A stretch of DNA of 31,384 nucleotides, taken from the NCBI GenBank assembly GCA_045578305.1, contig JAZNKA010000029.1:1-31384 (forward strand), in the 5' to 3' direction. The translations under genes and the position numbers were made by a program. This stretch comes from SIG440 sp045578305. GTDB taxonomy: Bacteria > Bacillota > Clostridia > Monoglobales > Monoglobaceae. Shown one piece after another: positions 24,419 to 30,941 of the stretch. Under the pieces are notes generated by a model. That model saw nothing but the letters and a program-made list of their open reading frames with translations. It had not been told where the DNA came from and made no database searches. Numbering within the stretch: the first letter of the stretch is position 1; each line of letters begins with the position of its first letter.

Positions 24419-25847
24419 GCATTCTACCATAAATTTCGTTAAGACGCCTGAAACGACCTTTATCAACACTATCCAGTTGTTCTTTGGTCAGGCGCCAACG
24501 CCAGTTGTTTTCGGCTCTTCCGGGAAAGTTCATACGAGTATCCGAGCCATATCCCAAAAGATCCTGAATTGGAAATATAACCGTCCCTGCGTGACTTGCC
24601 CAGATTGTGCGCAAAATCTGCGGAAGAGCCTTGCCCCAGTCAGCATCAACAAAGCCGCAATATTCAAGCATTTCGCGCCGGGTTTTGTCGTCAAGCTCCC
24701 ACAAATAGCCAAGCAGAGTGTTGTTGTCGTGCGTTCCGCTGTATGCAACAGAGTTTTCGTTGTAATTGTGCGGTTTGTGGGTTGATTCGCCACCAAAAAA
24801 ACCAAATTGAAAAACCCTCATCCCCGGAAAACCGCTTTCCTCAACCAAACGCTCGACCTCGGGTGTTATAATCCCCAAATCCTCAGCAATTATCATTTTT
24901 TCGCCTGCGGCGACTTTTATTTTTTGAACTATTTCTTTTCCCGGTGCCTTTTGCCATTTGCCGTTTGCGGCAGTTTTTTCGCAAGTATCAACCGCCCAAA
25001 AAGACTCAAATGCACGAAAATGGTCAATGCGCAAGCAATCAAATATTTCAAGTGCTGCGGATACTCTGTCAATCCACCATTTATATCCGTCATCTTTCAT
25101 TTTTGCCCAGTTGTAAAGGGGATTTCCCCAAAGCTGACCGTCGGGCGAAAAATAGTCGGGTGGCACGCCTGCGACATGAGTCGGATAACCTTTTTTGTCA
25201 AGCAAAAACTGCCCTTTGTTTTGCCACACATCCGCACTGTCGGGCGATACATAAAATGGAATGTCCCCGATTATCTCAATGCCTTTGCTGTTTGCATAAT
25301 CCTTTATTGCTCTCCATTGACTAAAAAATTCGTACTGAATAAACTTCCATGCAAAAAGTATATTCTCACTAACATCCGATGTGGTCCACTCCTGCCACGC
25401 TTTTTGACCGTTGGCATTTTTGCCCGCCATAAATTTGCAAAAGTTTTCTATGTAAGGTCTTTGAGATATAAACTCTTCAATTTCGCGCCTGTTTTGCGCT
25501 CGTTTTGATGCGGCAAGCAAAAGTTCAAACCTTTCGGCTTTCAATCGCTCAAACTCGCAAAGGTATGGTGTTTTTTGTCTTGCACCATCAAGCTCAGTTT
25601 TGCTAATCATCCCTTTTTGGTGCAAACATTCAATGTCGACAAAGTAAGGATTACCCGCAAAGGTCGAATACGATTTGTAGGGCGAATTAAAATCGTCAAC
25701 CGGGCAAAATGGCAACACCTGCCAATATGAAAACCCGCACTCTTCCAAAAAATCAACAAACTCCTTTGCCGCTTTTCCAAAACCGCCGCACGAAAACTCA
25801 CCCCAAAGCGATGAAATATGCATAAGTACTCCGCTTTTTCGGTTCAA
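24411..25847 (-). CDS. malQ: 4-alpha-glucanotransferase (amylomaltase, GH77)
   Basis: Cytosolic enzyme of 478 residues that transfers glucan segments between maltodextrins, a step in glycogen or starch use. GH77 marks are SGVLMHISSL at the N-terminus, GDIPFYVSPDSADVW, the nucleophile region CLRIDHFRAFESFW, the acid/base region MIIAEDLGIITPEV, and YSGTHDNNT. The TTG at 25847 is preferred to an ATG eight codons on, because the conserved N-terminal strand needs the earlier start and GAGGGG lies before it. Single-gene unit; no other glycogen or maltose genes nearby. Confidence 0.95.
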   Translation of the reverse strand: MNRKSGVLMHISSLWGEFSCGGFGKAAKEFVDFLEECGFSYWQVLPFCPVDDFNSPYKSYSTFAGNPYFVDIECLHQKGMISKTELDGARQKTPYLCEFERLKAERFELLLAASKRAQNRREIEEFISQRPYIENFCKFMAGKNANGQKAWQEWTTSDVSENILFAWKFIQYEFFSQWRAIKDYANSKGIEIIGDIPFYVSPDSADVWQNKGQFLLDKKGYPTHVAGVPPDYFSPDGQLWGNPLYNWAKMKDDGYKWWIDRVSAALEIFDCLRIDHFRAFESFWAVDTCEKTAANGKWQKAPGKEIVQKIKVAAGEKMIIAEDLGIITPEVERLVEESGFPGMRVFQFGFFGGESTHKPHNYNENSVAYSGTHDNNTLLGYLWELDDKTRREMLEYCGFVDADWGKALPQILRTIWASHAGTVIFPIQDLLGYGSDTRMNFPGRAENNWRWRLTKEQLDSVDKGRFRRLNEIYGRMQK

Positions 25848-25882
25848 ACCCAGTCCCCCTCAAACCAAATATACTATATCTT

Positions 25883-25912
25883 ATTCTAGCATATTGCCCT
25901 TGTTCACCACAA
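25883..25912 (-). promoter_or_regulatory. Weak candidate promoter of malQ
   Basis: Minus strand TTGTGG (25907-25912), 18-base spacer, TAGAAT (25883-25888), about 35 bases before malQ. The -10 box is good and the -35 box poor. Confidence 0.35.
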
Positions 25913-25934
25913 GTGGTAAATATTTCAGGGACAC

Positions 25935-25988
25935 GGGGACGGTTCTTCCGTCCCACGCTCTGAGACCGGGGGACGGTTCCCCTGTCTC
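25935..25988. repeat. Two tandem REP-like sequences on the downstream side of the Y1 transposase gene
   Basis: Unit 1 (25935-25955) contains a perfect hairpin: GGGACGG, loop TTCTT, CCGTCCC. Unit 2 (25969-25988) begins with the same GGGGACGGTTC and ends CCTGTCTC. The pair starts 43 bases after the end of the malQ upstream region and lies 10 bases from the transposase stop. Confidence 0.75.
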
Positions 25989-25998
25989 ACTTCTGTGT

Positions 25999-26754
25999 TT
26001 ATCTGGTAATGATCCGTTCAACTGAACCTTTGCTTATGCCGGTTAGCCTGCTTATTTGTCTTATCGAGAGTCCCAGCTCCTTAAATTTCTTTATATATCT
26101 GTCTCGTTGTTCTTTTTCTATTTCCCCAAATTCTGCCGAACTCGCGCATTTAGAAATTTGTTTAATTATTTCTTGTGCATCAACATCATTCAATTTGATT
26201 TTTCTTTCGGCAACATCCATGCATACATCAGTATTTGTCTGATTGTTGAATTCAATAAATCTTTCTCTGTCAAGAATAGAAAATGCAAAATCCATATCAA
26301 CAAACTCGCTCTCGCCGCAATAATAATCAAAATATGAACTGTATTTATATTCATAAAGTTCATTTACCATTTTTGCAGCCAGAGGATTTTGATGTATGTA
26401 TCTGAGCACTGTCAAAAAATAAGTGTCGTCTTCAACCGGTTCGCTTTTAAACCTATCTTGAAACAAATGCCCCATACGATAATATTTGTGATTATACCAA
26501 TATGCATAGCTTCCAGCAATCCTTTTCATAGTGGACTCTAAGCTATCCCCTTCGAGCTTCAGCAGCAAGTGAACGTGATTTGACATAAGACAAAAAGCAA
26601 ATATCTTATATTGAGATATTTGCTTGTATTTCACAATAAACTCAATAAATTTTAAATAATCTTCACTATCTTCAAAAATAGCTTGTTGATTTATCCCCCG
26701 AAGCATTACATGATATATTCCGCTTTCGCTAGACTTTCTTGGTTTTCTTGGCAT
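25999..26754 (-). CDS. REP-associated tyrosine transposase (Y1/TnpA_REP family)
   Basis: Single-strand DNA transposase-like protein of 251 residues. The HUH motif is H60-V-H62 in SNHVHLLL; the catalytic Tyr is in the helix YFLTVLRYIHQNP (Y112 or Y119). The region RMGHLFQDRFKS is typical of the RAYT group. After residue 170 there is an added C-terminal part ending in a helix-turn-helix (LSIRQISRLTGISKGSVERI), which could read DNA sequence. The ATG at 26754 follows GAGGTG; a GTG three codons up lies inside that ribosome site. The frame is intact with both HUH residues, so it may be active. Confidence 0.9.
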   Translation of the reverse strand: MPRKPRKSSESGIYHVMLRGINQQAIFEDSEDYLKFIEFIVKYKQISQYKIFAFCLMSNHVHLLLKLEGDSLESTMKRIAGSYAYWYNHKYYRMGHLFQDRFKSEPVEDDTYFLTVLRYIHQNPLAAKMVNELYEYKYSSYFDYYCGESEFVDMDFAFSILDRERFIEFNNQTNTDVCMDVAERKIKLNDVDAQEIIKQISKCASSAEFGEIEKEQRDRYIKKFKELGLSIRQISRLTGISKGSVERIITR

Positions 26755-26800
26755 AACAATCACCTCAAGCTCACTATATCAAAAAATGTGACGCTTGTCA

Positions 26801-26819
26801 AGACAGGAGAACCGTCCCC
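26801..26819 (-). repeat. REP-like sequence on the upstream side of the transposase gene (inverted copy)
   Basis: Reverse-strand copy of the 25969-25987 unit, 18 of 19 bases identical, 47 bases before the transposase start. Confidence 0.75.
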
Positions 26820-26845
26820 TTGTCTTGCAGTTTTTAAAGCACAAA

Positions 26846-26873
26846 AAAAGAGACGACCGAAGTCGTCTCTTTT
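26846..26873 (-). terminator. Intrinsic terminator of the SLH protein gene
   Basis: Perfect 12-bp stem (26846-26857 with 26862-26873). On the minus strand the loop is TTCG and the stem is followed by seven T residues, a very strong terminator 20 bases after the stop codon. Confidence 0.92.
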
Positions 26874-26892
26874 AAAATCTAATTAAGTTAGA

Positions 26893-29800
26893 TTATTTAA
26901 TCTTAAGATCTTTCTCTGTCTTAACGATAACAACGTCTGTAACCTTACCTTCGAAAGCTCTTACATAAACGTGATCAGCGTAAGCCTGAGCTTCTGCAAC
27001 TGTAGAAAGTGTAGTTGCATCACTAGCGTCAACATCACCGTCACCATCTGTGTCTACAGTTGTAAGTGCAGAACCTGAACCAGCTACATAAGTGTTGCCG
27101 TTCCAAACCTGAACTTCTGTTGTACCATCATAGAGTTTCTCGAAGAACTTAAAGTTAGCGTCTGAACCAACCTTGATAACAGTGTTAAGACCTGTATCAT
27201 CGATTACGTAAACGTTAGCAGCCTTTGAAAGCTTGTATTCTTCGTTGGCTGAACCATCACTGTAAACAGTAGCTATCTTAGCAAGTGTTGAGTTGTCGCT
27301 GTAGTCAAGAACCTTACCACCAGCAAATACTTCAGAAATATCCTTCTGTGCCTGAGCTACGTTGCTGTTGGTGTAGTTTGCAGCAGGAGCATCATTAAAG
27401 TCGTCTCTGATAGTTGAACCGAAGTTAAATACCATCTTAACGTCTGTGATAACGCCGTTTGAACCAACCTTAACCTTAACGATGTCGCCCTGTGAAAGTG
27501 CGCTTGCACCAGTAAGTTCTGTTGTTGCAACTGTTGCTACGCCTTCAACAAGCTCGCCATCGATGTAGTAGCTAAGAATCTTAATAGCTTCTTCTTCGTC
27601 GTTTACACCGTCGCCAACTTCTGTAAGAACAGCAAGGCTTGATGTTGTGCTTGAAACGATTGAAGCAGCGTCAACAACGATAACATTTACGTTGTCATCC
27701 TTAGTGTAAGCATTCATGATAACGTACTTATTCTTGTCGTCAAGGTCAGCAAGTGTGCCAAGCTTACTATCTGTAATGCTTGTAGTACCAGCACCACCGA
27801 TAATAAATACCTTAGCGTCAGCTTCTATTTCGCCCTTACCAACAAATCTTGTGTTGTCAGCGTCATATTCAGCACCAGTTGAAGGTGAACCAGGTGTACC
27901 AATTACAAAGCTTGCCTTTGCGTCAAACTTATCCTTGCTATCGTGGTCAGCCATTGTGATTTCAGCAAGCTCGCCAGCTGAATTCTTTGTATACTTAACA
28001 ACTACGCTTTCAAGAATGTTGAGTGATGCATCATTTGCACTGTAGTTACCAGCAGTCCACTTAGAAGCGTCAACTGTGATTTCATCATCAGCCTTATCTG
28101 TATCAGCTAAAGCATGATCTGCACCAAGACCATCAGCATCATCTTCCAAACCAGCTGTAAGATTAATCTTAGCCTTGTTCTTAAGTGAAACAACTTCTAC
28201 GCCGTCAGCTGTAACGATCTGAACCTTAACTTCGTAACCGTCACCTGAGAAGTCAGCAGCCTTTGTTTCAACCTTTGCAATGTAACCATAGTTAGCAGCA
28301 ACTGTGTTATCAAGAGCTTCGTCTTCGTCAAATGCAGCAATCTTGCCGTACTTGTCAACATAGAAAGCACCGCCAATACCTACTTCGAGGTTAGAAGCTG
28401 TTGCTTCGTAAGCACTTGTAGCAACATCATACCAGTTATCTGCTACCTTGTAAGCATAGCCTGTAGCTGATGTCTTAGAAGCTTTTCTTGACTGGATTGC
28501 ACCAACAACCTTGTTAGAAACAACTTCTGCAACGATAACAGCTGAGTTTTCTTTTACAGAAATGATTGAAAGAACATCCCATTCTGTAAGTTCAGCAGCA
28601 TCAATCATAGCGCCATCTTTGTAGATTGCAACAACCTTGTTTTCGTTGTCAGCATCGATTTCGAGCATAGCCATTGCTTCACTGTTAGGAAGTGTAATAC
28701 CCTTCTTGAAAACAACGCCATCTTCTGTAACCTTCTTAACAACTGCTGTAGCAGCTGCTTCGATAATAGCTACATCATACCCGAGAGTATCGTCATTGTC
28801 GATAAATCTAATTGTACCACCGTAAAGAACAGGAGCTGTAAGAAGACCTGTGATTGAGCTTACACCAGTGCCACGGTATGCGTTGTTGTAAATAACATTG
28901 ATACCTGATTCGCACTTAATGTCTGTAGAATCATTGTCGCCATCTTTGTAGTAAGCGATTGTATCAGCTTCTGAACCTGCTCCAGCATAGCTGTCGAGGT
29001 CGATAACGAGCTCATCGTTTCTGTTTGTATCAACAGCGATTGAGATGATTTCGTACTTCTCAGCTGTATTCTTCTTTACATAACCGATAACTGACTGGCC
29101 GAGGTAATCAGCTGCATCTGTTTCGCCTGTAAGGAATGTGTAAAGCTTAGATTTAGCAGGGCTAGCTGAAGGATCAACATAAGAAGCAAAAGTTGCATCC
29201 TTTGTCTGATAGTCATCAACAACGTTGATAGCTACCTTTGGATCTTCAGTTGTGTCAAATGTGTGACCAGCTGCTACTGCTGAAACAAGACCGCTGTTCT
29301 GAACGATACCACGGATTTTAACGTAACCGAGGTTCTCACTCATAAGAGTTTTGTAACCACGAGCTACGCCGTTTGCGTTTGCAGAACCGTCAGCGATTTC
29401 GTAAACAACTTCACCATTTGTGTTCCAGCTTGCCTGAACCATAAGAGGTGTGTCAAGAGCGTTAACGAGAAGCTGAGCAACTGTACCACGGTTAGCATCC
29501 TGACCTACTGCTGCGTTAGAAACTGCGAGTGATACATCGTATCTCTGAGCTGCTGCGAGGTAACCTGTTGGGTAACCACCGTTCTTTTCAGCGTAAGGTG
29601 TGTAGCCAAGTGTAGCCATGATCATCTTAACAGCCTGTTCGTACTTAACCGGATCCTCAGGACCGAATGTTCCGTCGCCATAGCCGTTGATGATGCCCAT
29701 GCCAGCAGCATTTGCAACGTAACCTGAAGCCCAGTGGCTTGCAGGAACATCTGTAAAGCCTGTGTTAGCAGAGCCCTTAGCGGTTTCACCATAACCCTGG

Positions 29801-30024
29801 ATACGAGCGATAAGTGCAGCCATTTCTGCTCTTGTTACGCCGCCTTCAGGCTTATAAGTGCCATCTTCGTAACCTGTAACGATTTCGAGTTTGTTGAGTG
29901 TTTCAACTGCTTCGTAATAAGCGCTATCTTCTGCAACGTCACTGTATGTTGCACCAAAAGCAACAGTTGTGAGCATCATAGCGAAAACGCATACGAGAGC
30001 AATCACTTTTTTGAGATTTAACAT
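26893..30024 (-). CDS. Large S-layer-homology (SLH) domain surface protein
   Basis: Secreted protein of 1043 residues. A signal peptide covers about residues 1-25 (LNLKK start, ending VAFGA). Three SLH repeats follow: about 26-75 (YSDV...GYEDGTYKPEGGVTRAEMAAL), 88-137 (FTDVPASHWASGYV...NGYGDGTFGPEDPV) and a divergent one at about 148-195. These bind pyruvylated cell-wall polymer and hold the protein on the surface. The remaining ~840 residues are Ala/Asp/Val/Thr-rich, with no domain I recognise. Near the C-terminus (about 991-1002) is DTDGDGDVDASD, a single EF-hand/dockerin-type calcium loop. Codon choice is distinct from the neighbours (many GCT/GTT/GGT where they use GCC), as in highly expressed genes. 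Three consensus promoters and a GGAGG site stand upstream. Best reading: a major S-layer or cell-surface protein. Confidence 0.88.
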   Translation of the reverse strand: MLNLKKVIALVCVFAMMLTTVAFGATYSDVAEDSAYYEAVETLNKLEIVTGYEDGTYKPEGGVTRAEMAALIARIQGYGETAKGSANTGFTDVPASHWASGYVANAAGMGIINGYGDGTFGPEDPVKYEQAVKMIMATLGYTPYAEKNGGYPTGYLAAAQRYDVSLAVSNAAVGQDANRGTVAQLLVNALDTPLMVQASWNTNGEVVYEIADGSANANGVARGYKTLMSENLGYVKIRGIVQNSGLVSAVAAGHTFDTTEDPKVAINVVDDYQTKDATFASYVDPSASPAKSKLYTFLTGETDAADYLGQSVIGYVKKNTAEKYEIISIAVDTNRNDELVIDLDSYAGAGSEADTIAYYKDGDNDSTDIKCESGINVIYNNAYRGTGVSSITGLLTAPVLYGGTIRFIDNDDTLGYDVAIIEAAATAVVKKVTEDGVVFKKGITLPNSEAMAMLEIDADNENKVVAIYKDGAMIDAAELTEWDVLSIISVKENSAVIVAEVVSNKVVGAIQSRKASKTSATGYAYKVADNWYDVATSAYEATASNLEVGIGGAFYVDKYGKIAAFDEDEALDNTVAANYGYIAKVETKAADFSGDGYEVKVQIVTADGVEVVSLKNKAKINLTAGLEDDADGLGADHALADTDKADDEITVDASKWTAGNYSANDASLNILESVVVKYTKNSAGELAEITMADHDSKDKFDAKASFVIGTPGSPSTGAEYDADNTRFVGKGEIEADAKVFIIGGAGTTSITDSKLGTLADLDDKNKYVIMNAYTKDDNVNVIVVDAASIVSSTTSSLAVLTEVGDGVNDEEEAIKILSYYIDGELVEGVATVATTELTGASALSQGDIVKVKVGSNGVITDVKMVFNFGSTIRDDFNDAPAANYTNSNVAQAQKDISEVFAGGKVLDYSDNSTLAKIATVYSDGSANEEYKLSKAANVYVIDDTGLNTVIKVGSDANFKFFEKLYDGTTEVQVWNGNTYVAGSGSALTTVDTDGDGDVDASDATTLSTVAEAQAYADHVYVRAFEGKVTDVVIVKTEKDLKIK

Positions 30025-30091
30025 AGTCTCAAATCCTCCTTGAATAAAATATATATTTGTTAATTTTTTTTACAAAGTAATTATCGAGAGA

Positions 30092-30143
30092 AACAATCCC
30101 TCCACCACCTGCGGTGGTCCCCCTCCCTTTACACAAGGGAGGC
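30092..30143 (-). repeat. Solo double-hairpin repeat (copy A) in the SLH gene leader
   Basis: Same element as the two copies around the DUF559 gene. The outer hairpin has arms CCTCCCTT and AAGGGAGG with a 5-base loop. The inner hairpin is ACCACC, a 3-base loop, GGTGGT (30104-30118). The element ends in GAGGGATTGTT on the minus strand. No gene is attached. It lies downstream of all three SLH promoters and is therefore transcribed into the 5' leader. Confidence 0.8.
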
Positions 30144-30197
30144 ACTTGTTGCCGGGAAAACACGCAAATCACGCTATAATCCCATTAACTTAGACTG

Positions 30198-30227
30198 ATT
30201 ATATCACCAAAACACCGCATATGTCAA
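30198..30227 (-). promoter_or_regulatory. SLH gene promoter P1 (nearest)
   Basis: Minus strand: perfect TTGACA (30222-30227), 18-base spacer, perfect TATAAT (30198-30203). RNA would start near 30191, about 166 bases before the ATG. Confidence 0.8.
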
Positions 30228-30250
30228 CACGAATTTAAAAATGTAACAAA

Positions 30251-30280
30251 TTTGTAATACTTTTTAAATTCTTTTGTCAA
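30251..30280 (-). promoter_or_regulatory. SLH gene promoter P2 (middle)
   Basis: Minus strand: perfect TTGACA (30275-30280), 18-base spacer, TACAAA (30251-30256); a 17-base spacing gives TTACAA. Weaker than P1 and P3. Confidence 0.5.
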
Positions 30281-30334
30281 ACTTTATACGGCAACAACTA
30301 TATATTGATAAAAAAATCTATCTTTATGTCATAT

Positions 30335-30363
30335 ATTGTAATACCTTGCAACCGATATGTCAA
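30335..30363 (-). promoter_or_regulatory. SLH gene promoter P3 (farthest)
   Basis: Minus strand: perfect TTGACA (30358-30363), 17-base spacer, TACAAT (30335-30340). Confidence 0.65.
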
Positions 30364-30437
30364 GCTATTTTGACAATTTTTATCAAAATTTGTTTGATTT
30401 GTGTGGTTTTGAGAAAGAAATGTTGCTTGTTGCCAAT

Positions 30438-30486
30438 GGCCCCCTTGTGTAAAGGGGGCTGTCAGCGTAGCTGACTGAGGGATTGT
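30438..30486 (+). repeat. Double-hairpin repeat, copy B (downstream of DUF559 gene)
   Basis: Outer hairpin GCCCCCTT, loop GTGTA, AAGGGGGC (30439-30459); inner hairpin GTCAGC, loop GTA, GCTGAC (30461-30475); then TGAGGGATTGT. Both stems are perfect. Confidence 0.85.
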
Positions 30487-30497
30487 CATTGTCGCTT

Positions 30498-30854
30498 TCA
30501 AAGAGATTGCTTTACCGCATTGTCAATATATGCGCATACACCTTCAAAATTTTTAAGAATATCGAGATTTGAAATTCTTATAACCTTAATTCCATATTCT
30601 GCTAAATAATCTGTTCTTTTTTTGTCGTAGATACTGCCCGTATCCTCATAATGTTGGGATCCGTCCAGTTCTATAACAACATTTGCCTTTGCGCAATAAA
30701 AATCCACTATATATTTTCCTAATATTTTTTGTCTCAAAAACTTAATCGGATAATCTCGCAAAAAATCATACCACAAATGTCTTTCCTCTTTTGTCATATT
30801 CTTTCGCAGGTCTCTTGCAAATTGGACCATATCCTTGTTGTGTTTTCTGTCCAC
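30498..30854 (-). CDS. DUF559 domain protein, PD-(D/E)XK (Vsr-like) endonuclease fold
   Basis: Small protein of 118 residues. The N-terminal helix has the family pattern ARDLRKNMTKEERHLWYDFLR. The putative active site of the restriction-endonuclease-like fold is D51 (in YIVDFYC), E62 and D64 (in VVIELDGSQHY) with Q67 and H68, then a strand IKVIRISN. These proteins resemble the very-short-patch repair nuclease; their cellular role is not established. The GTG at 30854 is chosen because GGGAGGG lies 7 bases before it; the frame extends 16 codons further into repeat copy C, which is unlikely to be coding. The ribosome site is itself part of a GAGGGATTGTCA motif also found just after the gene. Confidence 0.85.
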   Translation of the reverse strand: MDRKHNKDMVQFARDLRKNMTKEERHLWYDFLRDYPIKFLRQKILGKYIVDFYCAKANVVIELDGSQHYEDTGSIYDKKRTDYLAEYGIKVIRISNLDILKNFEGVCAYIDNAVKQSL

Positions 30855-30884
30855 TGACAATCCCTCCCGCGCTTTTCTTATAAA

Positions 30885-30935
30885 ACAATCCCTCAGTCTC
30901 ACTATGTTCGACAGCTCCCTTTACACAAGGGAGCC
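30885..30935 (-). repeat. Double-hairpin repeat, copy C (upstream of DUF559 gene, inverted to copy B)
   Basis: Outer hairpin GCTCCCTT, 5-base loop, AAGGGAGC (30914-30934). The inner hairpin, read on the minus strand, is GTCGAAC, loop ATA, GTGAGAC, paired except for a tandem G-A/A-G mismatch. It is followed by TGAGGGATTGT. Confidence 0.8.
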
Positions 30936-30941
30936 TTTTTC

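Larger units (their letters stand above)
25935..26819. mobile_element. REP-associated Y1 transposase (RAYT) unit with inverted REP-like ends
   Basis: The transposase gene is enclosed by REP-like sequence. The left unit 25969-25987 and the right unit 26801-26819 (reverse strand) agree in 18 of 19 bases (GGGGACGGTTC, then C or T, then CCTGTCT). A further tandem unit sits at the left. This is the classical genomic setting of RAYT genes, which are domesticated single-copy relatives of IS200/IS605 transposases and process REP hairpins. No other open frame lies inside. Confidence 0.75.
30025..30437. other. Upstream region and long 5' leader of the SLH gene
   Basis: AT-rich, no coding frame that I can support. 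On the minus strand it contains, from far to near, promoters at 30335-30363, 30251-30280 and 30198-30227, then a leader of about 165 bases that includes a double-hairpin repeat (30092-30143) and the GGAGG ribosome site 10 bases before the ATG. Confidence 0.7.
30438..30935. mobile_element. DUF559 nuclease gene bracketed by inverted double-hairpin repeats (putative REP-like unit)
   Basis: A compact unit of 498 bases: repeat copy B (30438-30486), the DUF559 gene on the minus strand (30498-30854), and copy C (30885-30935) in inverted orientation. The outermost hairpins of both ends share CCCTTGTGTAAAGGG and the inner ends share CTGAGGGATTGT. A third, gene-less copy is present 0.3 kb away. The left end is 11 bases from the gene stop, and the right end is 6 bases from the trmFO stop. 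No clear target-site duplication was found. The mobile or REP-like nature is inferred from the layout. Confidence 0.6.

Noticed and set aside
26989..27040. Dockerin domain in the SLH protein
   Set aside because: Only one calcium-type loop is visible; a type I dockerin has two ~22-residue repeats, and the second is missing.
30867..30902. N-terminal extension of the DUF559 protein starting inside repeat copy C
   Set aside because: The upstream GTG at 30902 has no ribosome site, the extra residues are translated repeat sequence, and the GTG at 30854 has a good ribosome site and gives the normal family N-terminus.
30914..30940. Copy C outer hairpin plus CTTTTT as an intrinsic terminator
   Set aside because: The T-run follows the stem only on the plus strand, where no gene ends; on the minus strand, the direction of trmFO, the stem is followed by TGTCG.
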